Part shown: positions 8,766 through 16,521 of the stretch, in pieces
Numbering within the stretch: the first letter of the stretch is position 1
How the letters are laid out: every line of letters begins with the position of its first letter
Assembly (NCBI GenBank): GCA_902793195.1
Contig: CADBCS010000003.1
Coordinates: 1-64,000 of the forward strand
Length of the DNA: 64,000 bases
Direction of reading: 5' to 3'
From: an uncultured Coriobacteriaceae bacterium
GTDB taxonomy: Bacteria; Actinomycetota; Coriobacteriia; Coriobacteriales; Atopobiaceae
Made by a program: the position numbers and the translations under genes
Notes under the pieces: generated by a model
The model's database searches: none
Seen by the model: the letters and a program-made list of their open reading frames with translations, nothing else
What the model was told of the DNA's origin: nothing

Positions 8766-9563
8766 ATGCATATCGATCGAAAGCGCGCCACAAAGGCTTT
8801 CCAAAACTACGTGGAGCACTACGACGCGAATAACGCTCGGATATCCCTCAAGGTGGCGCACACCTATCGCGTTGCGATGCTGTGCGAGCGCATTACGCAA
8901 AACGTTGCATCCTCGTCGGACTACCCATTTGGCGCAGATGACGTGCAACTCGCCTGGTTGTGCGGGCTGCTGCATGACATAGGCAGATTCGAGCAGGTGA
9001 GGCGCTACGATACGTTTAACGACGCCCTATCGGTGAGCCATGCGGCCCTTGGAGTGCAGGTGCTGTTTGGTCACGCCGACCCTCGTGGCCCTCTCATCCG
9101 CTCGTTCGTGCCAGACGACGCGGAGGATGCGCTCATCTGCAGTACCACCGCCACGCATAGCGACTATCGCATTCCCTCCTCGTTCGACGAGCGCACCAAA
9201 GCCCACTGCAACGTACTTCGCGATGCCGACAAAATTGACATCATTCGAGTCAACTGCACGAGCTCGATAGCCGACATTTACGGGGTGTCGGAAGACGACA
9301 TGCTGCATAGCGAACTCTCGACCACCGTCGTGGAGGCCTTCTACGAGCACCGGACCATACCTCGTGGAATACGTCGCACTCCCGCCGACATCCTTGTTGG
9401 CCATCTCTGCTTTGCCTGGGAGTTGGTGTATCCCGAAAGCCAACGAATCCTACGCGAGCAAGGCCACATAGACCAGATGCTCTCACGCAGGTTTGCCAAC
9501 AACAATACGCAAGCCACGTTCGCACGGATGGCACATCACATGCGAACGTGGCTTGAGCTGTAG
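8766..9563 (+). CDS. HD-domain phosphohydrolase
   Basis: A 265-residue protein with the HD superfamily metal motif LHDIGRFEQ near residue 67, a conserved upstream His and a later Asp (RDADKIDI). Such proteins hydrolyse phosphoesters, often nucleotides, in the cytoplasm; the substrate cannot be read from sequence. The gene follows the DUF2804 gene by 9 bases. The last 18 codons contain both arms of a perfect 15-bp inverted repeat that appears to serve as its terminator. Confidence 0.75.
   Translation: MHIDRKRATKAFQNYVEHYDANNARISLKVAHTYRVAMLCERITQNVASSSDYPFGADDVQLAWLCGLLHDIGRFEQVRRYDTFNDALSVSHAALGVQVLFGHADPRGPLIRSFVPDDAEDALICSTTATHSDYRIPSSFDERTKAHCNVLRDADKIDIIRVNCTSSIADIYGVSEDDMLHSELSTTVVEAFYEHRTIPRGIRRTPADILVGHLCFAWELVYPESQRILREQGHIDQMLSRRFANNNTQATFARMAHHMRTWLEL
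9510..9555. terminator. Perfect 15-bp inverted repeat inside the end of the HD gene
   Basis: CAAGCCACGTTCGCA (9510-9524) and TGCGAACGTGGCTTG (9541-9555) pair perfectly around a 16-base loop. The repeat lies within the last codons of the plus-strand HD gene and 25 bases beyond the stop of the convergent zinc-ribbon gene. It could act as a bidirectional terminator. No U run follows on either side. Confidence 0.5.
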
Positions 9564-9579
9564 CGATTGTGTTTGCGAC

Positions 9580-10011
9580 CTATTGAATGCGCGTGCGGCA
9601 GTATGGGCACACCTTCCAATCCGCGTTGAGCGGACGGTGACAAGTGGGACACACGTTGCGAACCTGCGTGTTGCAGATTGGGCACACCACAAAGTCTCGG
9701 TCGATGGACGCGCCACATTTGGGGCAGAGACCGTAGTGCGAGAGCTGATGCTCGCGAAGCGCTATGTCGAGATCCTGCTCCTCACGGTCTATAAGGTATG
9801 AGCTTGGACGCAGGATAACGTAGGCCAGTATTCCCACGATGGGCACGACCGCCACGATGGCCCACAGCCAACGAGGTTCCGCACCTCGCCGGGCGGCGTC
9901 TCTGATTACATATATGATAGAAAGCAAGTATACTGAGATTACGCACACCACCATGAGGATGAGTACCATGGTAACCTCTGGCGTGATTATCTGCTTAAAG
10001 AGTTCGCTCAT
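9580..10011 (-). CDS. Small membrane protein with cytoplasmic double zinc ribbon
   Basis: A 143-residue protein with two hydrophobic helices (about 14-36 and 48-66), like the N-terminal module of phospholipase-D-like anchors, followed by two CxxC-CxxC zinc ribbons: CPKC...CPIC and CPTC...CPYC. It is probably an inner-membrane protein with its ribbons in the cytoplasm, and its function is unknown. The start at 10011 follows a clear ribosome-binding site (AAGGAG) and an extended -10 promoter. Confidence 0.75.
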   Translation of the reverse strand: MSELFKQIITPEVTMVLILMVVCVISVYLLSIIYVIRDAARRGAEPRWLWAIVAVVPIVGILAYVILRPSSYLIDREEQDLDIALREHQLSHYGLCPKCGASIDRDFVVCPICNTQVRNVCPTCHRPLNADWKVCPYCRTRIQ

Positions 10012-10058
10012 GGACTGTGGCTCCTTAATCCTACGTTTTAGCTTCGTGTTTCGGGACG

Positions 10059-10067
10059 ATTATAGCA
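10059..10067 (-). promoter_or_regulatory. Extended -10 promoter for the zinc-ribbon membrane protein
   Basis: On the minus strand TGCTATAAT is a perfect TGn plus TATAAT extended -10, 48 bases upstream of the ATG at 10011. No good -35 box is present, which is normal for extended -10 promoters. Confidence 0.55.
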
Positions 10068-10084
10068 GGTCTTTCGGGATATTT

Positions 10085-10123
10085 CATTCGTGCACGCGCG
10101 CACACAGCAACTTGGCACGAATG
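10085..10123 (-). terminator. Hairpin downstream of queD
   Basis: CATTCGTGC (10085-10093) pairs perfectly with GCACGAATG (10115-10123), 11 bases after the queD stop. The loop is long (21 bases) and there is no U run, so this is a weak terminator candidate at the end of the folate cluster. Confidence 0.35.
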
Positions 10124-10133
10124 GTTTACCTTG

Positions 10134-10553
10134 TTATTCGGCGTATATCGCACAGTTGTTGGGCGTCTCGTACATGTCGACCCGCGAAACCGGCAGCCCC
10201 CTGTCGCACAGACGCTCGAACGCGTAACGCGCCAGATTCTCGGCAGTCGTGCGGAACGGCAGCATGGTGAGCGAGAATCCCTCGTCCTCCAGGCAGGAAA
10301 TGGTCGTTGGGCTCAACGAACCCTCCTCGACCAAAAGAGTATGGTCCAATTCACTGGCGAACTCTCGCACCCCCTGCTTGAATACGCCAAAGTCCAACAC
10401 CATGTCGCGCATGGTACCCGCTTGCTGCAGTTCCTCACAACGCAAGTACACCACCATACGCCAGCGATGGCCATGTAGATTCTCGCATTTTCCGTAGTAG
10501 TCCGTAAGAAAGTGTGCGCTGTCGAAGCAAGCCTCTGTTTTGAGTCCGTACAT
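10134..10553 (-). CDS. queD: 6-carboxy-5,6,7,8-tetrahydropterin synthase (QueD/6-pyruvoyl-tetrahydropterin synthase family)
   Basis: Converts 7,8-dihydroneopterin triphosphate, the FolE product, towards queuosine and other deazapurines. The 139-residue protein has the zinc histidines His14 (FDSAHFL), His27 and His29, and the catalytic Cys23 in KCENLHGH, the QueD-type spacing. The start ATG at 10553 is where similarity begins; the frame runs 27 codons further into folC. The gene lies 22 bases after folC. queC, queE and queF are not in the window. A non-queuosine role in the PTPS family remains possible. Confidence 0.85.
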   Translation of the reverse strand: MYGLKTEACFDSAHFLTDYYGKCENLHGHRWRMVVYLRCEELQQAGTMRDMVLDFGVFKQGVREFASELDHTLLVEEGSLSPTTISCLEDEGFSLTMLPFRTTAENLARYAFERLCDRGLPVSRVDMYETPNNCAIYAE

Positions 10554-10575
10554 GGTACCCCGCTCTCTCTGTTCC

Positions 10576-11988
10576 CTACGATCGCAAAAGGGCGGCAACC
10601 TCTCCCGCCGTGGTGATGGAGCCACACGCAACAAATGGTGTGTCGGCCAGCCATTCCACTGCTCCGCCTATGTCCTCGCTCACATGGACCGGATCCTTGC
10701 CGTGTGTCCTGAACACCTGGGCGAGCCGATCAGGCGCCAGTGCGCGATGCGAGGCGGTACTGGTGACCACTACGTGCGGAAACTCGGGCGCAAGCAATCT
10801 CACGATGCCATCCACGTCCTTGTCCGATAGCACCGCACAGAGTAGTGTGGGACGGCGCCCCACCTCTGGCTCCATGGATCGGATTGCCTCGAGGAACACG
10901 CGGACCGACTGCGGATTGTGGCAGGCATCTATGAGCGCAAGCGGTTCCCGGCGCACCACGTCGAACCGACCGGGCGTCGGGCAGGCCATCACGGACTCCC
11001 TGAGCGCCCGCACGTCCAGCTTGTGGTCAACAAACGTTTCTATGAGGCAAATCGCACAGGCAATGTTGGCAGCTTGGTATGAAGGCCTGATTGCCTCGAT
11101 GCTCGAGTAGGTGGCGCGCGGCGTTCGCACGACGAGCGAAAGAGGTGTTCCCAGGCCGGTGGGGCGCTCTGCCACGGTAAAGGTTGCACGTGGGAGGTGT
11201 TGGTGCACTCGTGGAATCCCCGGGCTCACGATGCCTCGCACGTCATCTGCGCAGTCGGCACGCAACAACACTGGCGTCACTCCCTGCTCCTGTGCACGTT
11301 GCAGAAACACATCCTCAACCGATTCTGGCATGGCCGTTCCCACACCCAACACGCAGGTCCTCCCCGCCTGTATGACGGCCGCCTTCTCCGCGGCAATCTG
11401 CTCTCGGGTATCACCAAGTATGCGCGTATGGTCGAGGTCGATGCCGGTTACTGCCACGGACCGAATGGACTTTACGGCACTCGTGGCGTCCCAGCGTCCG
11501 CCCATCCCAACCTCAAGCACCGCCACCTCGACCCCGCTCAGGGCAAAAGCCACCATGGCCGCAACCGTAAGCGTGTCGAATTCCGTTACGTCGTAGGGTC
11601 TCATGCCCTCCTGCTCCCGACGTGCGTTGATGCGTTCTCCCGCCTCGCGAGCCGCGGCCACACCCAGGGAGAAGAGCTCCTCGCTCACAGGCAATCCGTC
11701 TATCTCCATGCGCTCGGTGTAGTGTACCAACTCCGGGCTGGTATAGAGCGCCGTGCGAATCCCCTCACCGGCAAGTATGGCCGCCGCGTAGCGAGCGGTT
11801 GACGTCTTCCCGTTGGTTCCGGCAATCTGCAAACACGTGAGATGCTTGTCTGGATCTCCGAGCTCGTGCAGCATCTCCTCAACGGTCTCGAGCAGCGGGC
11901 ATATTCCCAACCGCACCAAACCCTTTATATGCTCGATTGCCTGGGCGTAGGTAATCTCTGGTACGGGCAATGGAATCCTATACGTCAT
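10576..11988 (-). CDS. folC: Folylpolyglutamate synthase/dihydrofolate synthase
   Basis: Adds glutamate to folates (and possibly to dihydropteroate) using ATP. The 470-residue protein shows the Mur-ligase-type P-loop AGTNGKTST near residue 54 and the C-terminal Rossmann domain with DACHNPQS. The start at 11988 begins MTYRIPLPVP, preceded by AGGGAG; the frame extends upstream through folE and that part is spurious. It lies 11 bases after folE. Polyglutamylation would retain folates for the one-carbon enzymes next door. Confidence 0.93.
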   Translation of the reverse strand: MTYRIPLPVPEITYAQAIEHIKGLVRLGICPLLETVEEMLHELGDPDKHLTCLQIAGTNGKTSTARYAAAILAGEGIRTALYTSPELVHYTERMEIDGLPVSEELFSLGVAAAREAGERINARREQEGMRPYDVTEFDTLTVAAMVAFALSGVEVAVLEVGMGGRWDATSAVKSIRSVAVTGIDLDHTRILGDTREQIAAEKAAVIQAGRTCVLGVGTAMPESVEDVFLQRAQEQGVTPVLLRADCADDVRGIVSPGIPRVHQHLPRATFTVAERPTGLGTPLSLVVRTPRATYSSIEAIRPSYQAANIACAICLIETFVDHKLDVRALRESVMACPTPGRFDVVRREPLALIDACHNPQSVRVFLEAIRSMEPEVGRRPTLLCAVLSDKDVDGIVRLLAPEFPHVVVTSTASHRALAPDRLAQVFRTHGKDPVHVSEDIGGAVEWLADTPFVACGSITTAGEVAALLRS

Positions 11989-11999
11989 GGCATTTCTCC

Positions 12000-12587
12000 C
12001 TAAAGCCCGATGAGACGAAGGGCCTCCTCGCGTGCCTTGAGGTCGGTGCTGAACCATCCGCGAACCGCGGAGGTGACCGTTTTCGAGCCCGCGGCACGTA
12101 TGCCACGCATGCACATGCAGGTATGCTCGGCCTCGAGCACGACGAGGACGCCGTGGGGGGCGAGCCGCTGTTGGACGGCGTCGGCAATCTGCTGGGTCAA
12201 TCGCTCCTGCAGCTGCGGCCTTCGGGCATAGCCACTCACGCAGCGCGCCACCTTGGATAGTCCGCATATTCTGCCGTTCTTGGGCAGATAGCACACATGC
12301 GCCCGCCCGGTGAAGGGTAGCAGGTGATGCTCGCACATGGACGCGAAGGGGATGTCCTTCACGATTACCATGTCCTCGTTCCCAGGCTCACTGAATTGCT
12401 TGAGCAGGTGTTCCGAGGGATCCTCCTGCATGCCCCCAAAAATCTCCAAACAGGCACGAGCCACCCGATCGGGAGTGTCCACGAGGCCCTCGCGGTCGGG
12501 ATTCTCCCCAATGGCGCTCAGAAGCTCTCGGACGGCGCGCACCACGCGGTCGTGGTCCAGGTTCATATAGTTCATCTGCTCGTTCAC
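12000..12587 (-). CDS. folE: GTP cyclohydrolase I
   Basis: Converts GTP to 7,8-dihydroneopterin triphosphate, the first pterin step for folate and queuosine. The 195-residue protein has the zinc-binding CEHH (Cys85, His88) and HTCMCMRG, and the substrate-binding [14 protein letters not shown] at 12587 is chosen as start because GGGAGGAGG lies 7-9 bases upstream; ATGs at 12575 and 12566 are alternatives. It follows folD by 17 bases. folB, folK and folP are absent here, so full folate synthesis depends on genes elsewhere. Confidence 0.93.
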   Translation of the reverse strand: MNEQMNYMNLDHDRVVRAVRELLSAIGENPDREGLVDTPDRVARACLEIFGGMQEDPSEHLLKQFSEPGNEDMVIVKDIPFASMCEHHLLPFTGRAHVCYLPKNGRICGLSKVARCVSGYARRPQLQERLTQQIADAVQQRLAPHGVLVVLEAEHTCMCMRGIRAAGSKTVTSAVRGWFSTDLKAREEALRLIGL

Positions 12588-12604
12588 GTGGACAGACCTC
12601 CTCC

Positions 12605-13459
12605 CTAGCTCACGGAAAGCTCGGCAGCCTCGACGATGTGCTTGGCGAGAATCGCCGTAGTCACCGATCCTATTCCACCAGGAACGGGCGTGATTGCCTC
12701 CACTATGGGCTCGACCTCGTCGAAAGAGACGTCCCCACACAGCTTATTGGCCTTTTCGTCCCAGTTGATGCCCACGTCCACAACGATCTGGCCCGGACGC
12801 ACGCCCTCTGCCCCAAGTGTTCCCATATGACCGGCAGCAATCACAAGAAGCTCGCTTGCCCTCGTCTTTTTCTTCATGTCCTTGGTATGGGTGTGACATG
12901 TGGTAACGGTCGCATTTCGTTCCAAGAGCATCATGGACAGGGGCCTGCCAATCACCAGAGAACGTCCCACGACCGTTGCGTCAATGCCGTCGACGTTCAC
13001 GCCGTAGTAATCGAGCAGAGCCATGCATGCTTCGGCCGTGCAGGGGGGAAATCCCACGCGTCTGCCCACAAACACCCCGAACATCGACTCGGAGGTGGAA
13101 CAGTCCACGTCCTTCGAAGGCAAGAGCGCCGCGCACGCCGCCCTCTCGTCTAGGTGCGCTGGCAACGGACGGAACATCAAGCATCCATGGATGGAGTCGT
13201 CTTCGTTGATTCGTGCCACCGTGTCCATGAGCACGTTCTGTCCGCATGTGCCATCGAGCACCGTCACCCTCACGTCTATTCCTACCGACGCACAACGCTT
13301 TATGGCGCCGCGTTCGTATGCGAGGTCATCCTCCCGCTCCCCCACGCGAACGATCTCCAGGGTTGGGTTCACACCACGCGCCTTCAGCGCACGAACCCTA
13401 ACGGACAGGTCCTCGCAGATCGCCTTCGATACCGGTAGTCCCTTGAGCAAGGTTGCCAT
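12605..13459 (-). CDS. folD: Methylenetetrahydrofolate dehydrogenase of the FolD family, cyclohydrolase residues not conserved
   Basis: Oxidises methylene-THF to methenyl-THF. The 284-residue protein keeps the Rossmann stretch [13 protein letters not shown] and the KDVD motif. Gapless alignment to FolD proteins across the first active-site helix (residues 39-61) puts Tyr48 at the conserved Tyr, but Ala52 at the catalytic Lys (human Lys56) and Asp45 at the conserved Ser. The usual Gln in the G-x-x-x-Q strand is Phe96, and the C-terminal GxGPxT reads GIGSVTT. The dehydrogenase half should work, while cyclohydrolase activity is doubtful. fchA ends 3 bases upstream and could supply it. NAD versus NADP preference cannot be told. 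Confidence 0.88.
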   Translation of the reverse strand: MATLLKGLPVSKAICEDLSVRVRALKARGVNPTLEIVRVGEREDDLAYERGAIKRCASVGIDVRVTVLDGTCGQNVLMDTVARINEDDSIHGCLMFRPLPAHLDERAACAALLPSKDVDCSTSESMFGVFVGRRVGFPPCTAEACMALLDYYGVNVDGIDATVVGRSLVIGRPLSMMLLERNATVTTCHTHTKDMKKKTRASELLVIAAGHMGTLGAEGVRPGQIVVDVGINWDEKANKLCGDVSFDEVEPIVEAITPVPGGIGSVTTAILAKHIVEAAELSVS

Positions 13460-13462
13460 GGT

Positions 13463-14095
13463 CTAAGCCACCCCCCGAATGCGCGCAGCCACGGATGCGG
13501 CGCAACGCTCCGCACGCGGGCCATAGGTTTGCAGCATGTCATCCACTTCCGCCTCGGTAATCGAGGCAAACTCACGATCTGCGAGCGCCCTCGTGTTGAC
13601 GAACACGTTGAGACTAGCCGCCTCAAGCGCTGCCTTGCACAGATGGGCGCCACAGCCAACGTCGGACAGGAGCATGCGCGAACCCTTATCGCCCATCTCC
13701 TCGAGCAGATCGATGGCCTCGCACACCTGTCTCATCATCTCGAGGGGAGCAGCACAAGCCCACTTGGTGACCTCCTCGAGCGTTCGCGCGCGCGCGGGAT
13801 CTTCCCTCGGAATGGCATACGCCTGGGAGAGGGGGTAGAACGCCTCCGCATCCTCGTCGATGAGCTCGAGAAGCCTCATACGCACGGATTGTGCACGCAC
13901 GAGCATGTCCTGCACGTCCTTCTCCACAGATGCATAGGCCTTCTTGCCCGCCGTGTAGTTACCCACCATTGAGCACAGGGCCACACCGATGGCACCCACA
14001 AGCGCCGCAGCGCCGCCACCACCCGGAACGGGCTCCTTGGCGGCAAGAACCCGAGCGAACTCCACACAAGACCGCTCTGCAAGCCTTTCGCTCAT
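13463..14095 (-). CDS. fchA: Cyclodeaminase/cyclohydrolase family protein (FchA-like methenyl-THF cyclohydrolase)
   Basis: A 210-residue member of the FTCD C-terminal family, with the glycine-rich folate-binding start PVPGGGGAAALVGAIG and the following helix GNYTAGKK. In anaerobes such proteins hydrolyse methenyl-THF to 10-formyl-THF (FchA) or act as formimino-THF cyclodeaminases. No hutI, hutU or formiminotransferase is nearby, and the gene sits between fhs (46-base gap) and folD (3-base gap), so the FchA role is favoured. The function is inferred from context; the family assignment is firm. Confidence 0.85.
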   Translation of the reverse strand: MSERLAERSCVEFARVLAAKEPVPGGGGAAALVGAIGVALCSMVGNYTAGKKAYASVEKDVQDMLVRAQSVRMRLLELIDEDAEAFYPLSQAYAIPREDPARARTLEEVTKWACAAPLEMMRQVCEAIDLLEEMGDKGSRMLLSDVGCGAHLCKAALEAASLNVFVNTRALADREFASITEAEVDDMLQTYGPRAERCAASVAARIRGVA

Positions 14096-14141
14096 GCAAC
14101 AATCCCTTCTTGTATATGGTCGTTCCCAACGTGGTGCTTCG

Positions 14142-15809
14142 CTAGTAGAGTCCCACGATTCGACCGTCTTCCAGCACGTCTATGCTCTCGGCTGCGGGAA
14201 CCTTTGGAAGTCCCGGCATGGTCATTATGTTTCCGGTAAGTGCGACGACGAACCCGGCCCCTGCGGCGACCTGCAGGTTTCGCACCGAGATGCGGAACCC
14301 ACGTGGAGCGCCCAGCTTCTTTTGGTCGTCACTGAACGAGTACTGTGTCTTGGCAACACATATGGGAAGCTTGCCAAAGCCAAGCTCCTCGAGTTGTGTA
14401 AGCTGATTCTGCGCGGGACCCACCAAGTTGACACCATCGGCATGGTACACCTTGGTCGCGATGGCGTTGAGCTTTTCCTCTAAGCTCGCATCTATGTCGT
14501 AGACAAAGTGGCAGTCGGACTTCTGGTCGCACAGACGAACGACCTCTTCTGCCAGCTCTATGCCGCCCGCAGATCCCTTTTCCCATACCTCCGAGCGCGT
14601 TACGCGCACTCCGAGCCTTCCGCATGCATGCTCCACCATGTTGAGCTCCGCCTCCGTGTCGGAGGGAAACACGTTGACGGCAACCGCGCAAGGCAGGCCA
14701 TACACGTCCCGAACATTCCTCACATGCTGTTCCAGATTGGGCAAGCCCGCCTCGAGCGCCGCAAGGTTCTCTGCCGCAAGGTCTGCCCGAGCCACACCAC
14801 CGTTGTATTTGAGGGCACGGACGGTGGCCACCACTACCACAGCGTTCGGCACGATGCCCATCGCTCGGCACTTTATGTCCAAGAACTTCTCGGCACCGAG
14901 GTCGGCGCCAAAGCCTGCCTCCGTTATCACGTAGTCGGACATCTTGAGGGCCGTAGTGGTTGCAACCACGGAGTTGCAGCCATGGGCGATGTTGGCAAAG
15001 GGGCCGCCGTGCACGAATGCGGGGTTGTTCTCGAGCGTCTGCACGAGGTTGGGTTTGATGGCATCCTTCAGGAGTGCCGCCATCGCACCTTGGGCCCGTA
15101 TGTCTGCGACCGTAACGGGTTTTCGATCGTAGGTGTAGGCGACCACCATGCGGCCAAGGCGCTCCTTGAGGTCTACGAGGTCGATTGCCAGGCAAAAGGC
15201 CGCCATGACCTCCGACGCCACCGTAATGTCGAATCCATCCGGACGGGGAACGCCATCCATGACGCCGCCCAGACCGTCGATGACGTTGCGCAGCTGGCGG
15301 TCGTTCATGTCCAGGCAGCGCTTCCAAACCACGCGACGAGGGTCGATGTTGAGCCTGTTTCCCTGCTGAATATGGTTGTCGAGCATCGCGGCACATAGGT
15401 TGTTGGCCGCACCGACGGCATGGAAGTCGCCGGTAAAGTGCAGGTTGATATCCTCCATGGGTACGACCTGTGCATAGCCACCACCAGCAGCGCCACCCTT
15501 TATGCCAAATACAGGTCCCAGGCTGGGCTCACGCAAACAGAGCATGGTGCGTCTGCCGGTGCGATTCATGGCGTCCGCAAGGCCAACGCAGGTCGTGGTC
15601 TTGCCCTCTCCGGCGGGTGTTGGATTGATGGCAGTTACCAGCACGAGCTTGGCGCGATACGGGAGATTGCGCAGGGAATGGATGTCGACCTTTGCCTTGG
15701 TCTTGCCATAGTACTCCAGCTGCTCCTCCGCAAAGCCTGCCTTTGCGGCCACTTGGCCAATGGGAAGCAGCTGTGCCTCCTGTGCTATCTCGATATCCGT
15801 CTTCGCCAT
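14142..15809 (-). CDS. fhs: Formate--tetrahydrofolate ligase
   Basis: ATP-dependent formation of 10-formyl-THF from formate and THF, the entry point of the one-carbon pathway. The 555-residue protein matches the family length and has the P-loop TPAGEGKTT (64-72) and the glycine-rich [10 protein letters not shown]. The start ATG at 15809 has AAAGGAAAG upstream; the frame extends 11 codons further. It is the first gene after a good promoter and leads fchA, folD, folE, folC and queD. Confidence 0.96.
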   Translation of the reverse strand: MAKTDIEIAQEAQLLPIGQVAAKAGFAEEQLEYYGKTKAKVDIHSLRNLPYRAKLVLVTAINPTPAGEGKTTTCVGLADAMNRTGRRTMLCLREPSLGPVFGIKGGAAGGGYAQVVPMEDINLHFTGDFHAVGAANNLCAAMLDNHIQQGNRLNIDPRRVVWKRCLDMNDRQLRNVIDGLGGVMDGVPRPDGFDITVASEVMAAFCLAIDLVDLKERLGRMVVAYTYDRKPVTVADIRAQGAMAALLKDAIKPNLVQTLENNPAFVHGGPFANIAHGCNSVVATTTALKMSDYVITEAGFGADLGAEKFLDIKCRAMGIVPNAVVVVATVRALKYNGGVARADLAAENLAALEAGLPNLEQHVRNVRDVYGLPCAVAVNVFPSDTEAELNMVEHACGRLGVRVTRSEVWEKGSAGGIELAEEVVRLCDQKSDCHFVYDIDASLEEKLNAIATKVYHADGVNLVGPAQNQLTQLEELGFGKLPICVAKTQYSFSDDQKKLGAPRGFRISVRNLQVAAGAGFVVALTGNIMTMPGLPKVPAAESIDVLEDGRIVGLY

Positions 15810-15876
15810 AACGCTTTCCTTTCTTTTGCGCATTGCGCGCATCGCACATGCGTATGGTAGGCCATCTTCCGCTCAT

Positions 15877-15905
15877 ATAATAGCGCTCGCTGCATGCCAT
15901 GCCAA
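15877..15905 (-). promoter_or_regulatory. Sigma-70-type promoter of the fhs-fchA-folD-folE-folC-queD cluster
   Basis: On the minus strand TTGGCA (15905-15900) and TATTAT (15882-15877) are separated by exactly 17 bases. Transcription would start near 15870, about 60 bases before the fhs ATG. This separates the cluster from the upstream cyclo-ligase gene. Confidence 0.65.
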
Positions 15906-15924
15906 AATGCACAAACACGTGCTG

Positions 15925-16521
15925 CTATTCTGCCCTGTGCACGCCATTCTCGGTTGCCAGCAGCTCGACCTGCATGTCGTGCGGCTCTATAACGCCTAGC
16001 GTTCGCAGATCGCAAACAAGCTGCTCCTCTCTGCAGAGTCCGATCGTGGTGCCACCGAATCCCGACAGGAACACGTCGTAGTAACCTCCGCCATAGCCCA
16101 AGCGCATGCCCTGCAGGTCGAAGGCGATTCCTGGTACCAACGCCACCTTACGACCTCCTTCGGAGAGGTTCAACCTCGTCCTGCAGTCATCCTTGGGTTC
16201 CTCTATGCCAAACGCATTGCGCTCGAGACCGGCAAACGACAATATGCGATGCCAGGCTATGCGACGCTCTCCCACGACGCAGCGCGGAATCGCCACGATC
16301 TTACCCAGTTCCCACGCAGCCGCCACGATGGTTCGCGTATCGACCTCCGATCCAACACTAAGATAGGTGAGCACCACGTCGGACTCCTCGAATGCATCCG
16401 ACCCCACCACGTGTTCGGCTATACGTCTGTCACCTTGTTCTCTTTTGGCTGCAGGACATGCGTCGCGCATGGCGCGAAACCTGGCTCTCACTTCCCGTTT
16501 CGCTTGCGATGAGCTTGTCAT
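15925..16521 (-). CDS. 5-formyltetrahydrofolate cyclo-ligase
   Basis: Converts 5-formyl-THF to methenyl-THF with ATP, returning a storage or by-product folate to the pool. The 198-residue protein has the N-terminal KREVRARFRAMRDA helix and the signature GMRLGYGGGYYD. The start ATG at 16521 overlaps the ATPase stop as ATGA, with GGAGAGGGTGG upstream. Translational coupling to an ion-pump gene is odd, since the functional partners lie on its other side. The ygfA/fau naming varies, so no symbol is given. Confidence 0.92.
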   Translation of the reverse strand: MTSSSQAKREVRARFRAMRDACPAAKREQGDRRIAEHVVGSDAFEESDVVLTYLSVGSEVDTRTIVAAAWELGKIVAIPRCVVGERRIAWHRILSFAGLERNAFGIEEPKDDCRTRLNLSEGGRKVALVPGIAFDLQGMRLGYGGGYYDVFLSGFGGTTIGLCREEQLVCDLRTLGVIEPHDMQVELLATENGVHRAE

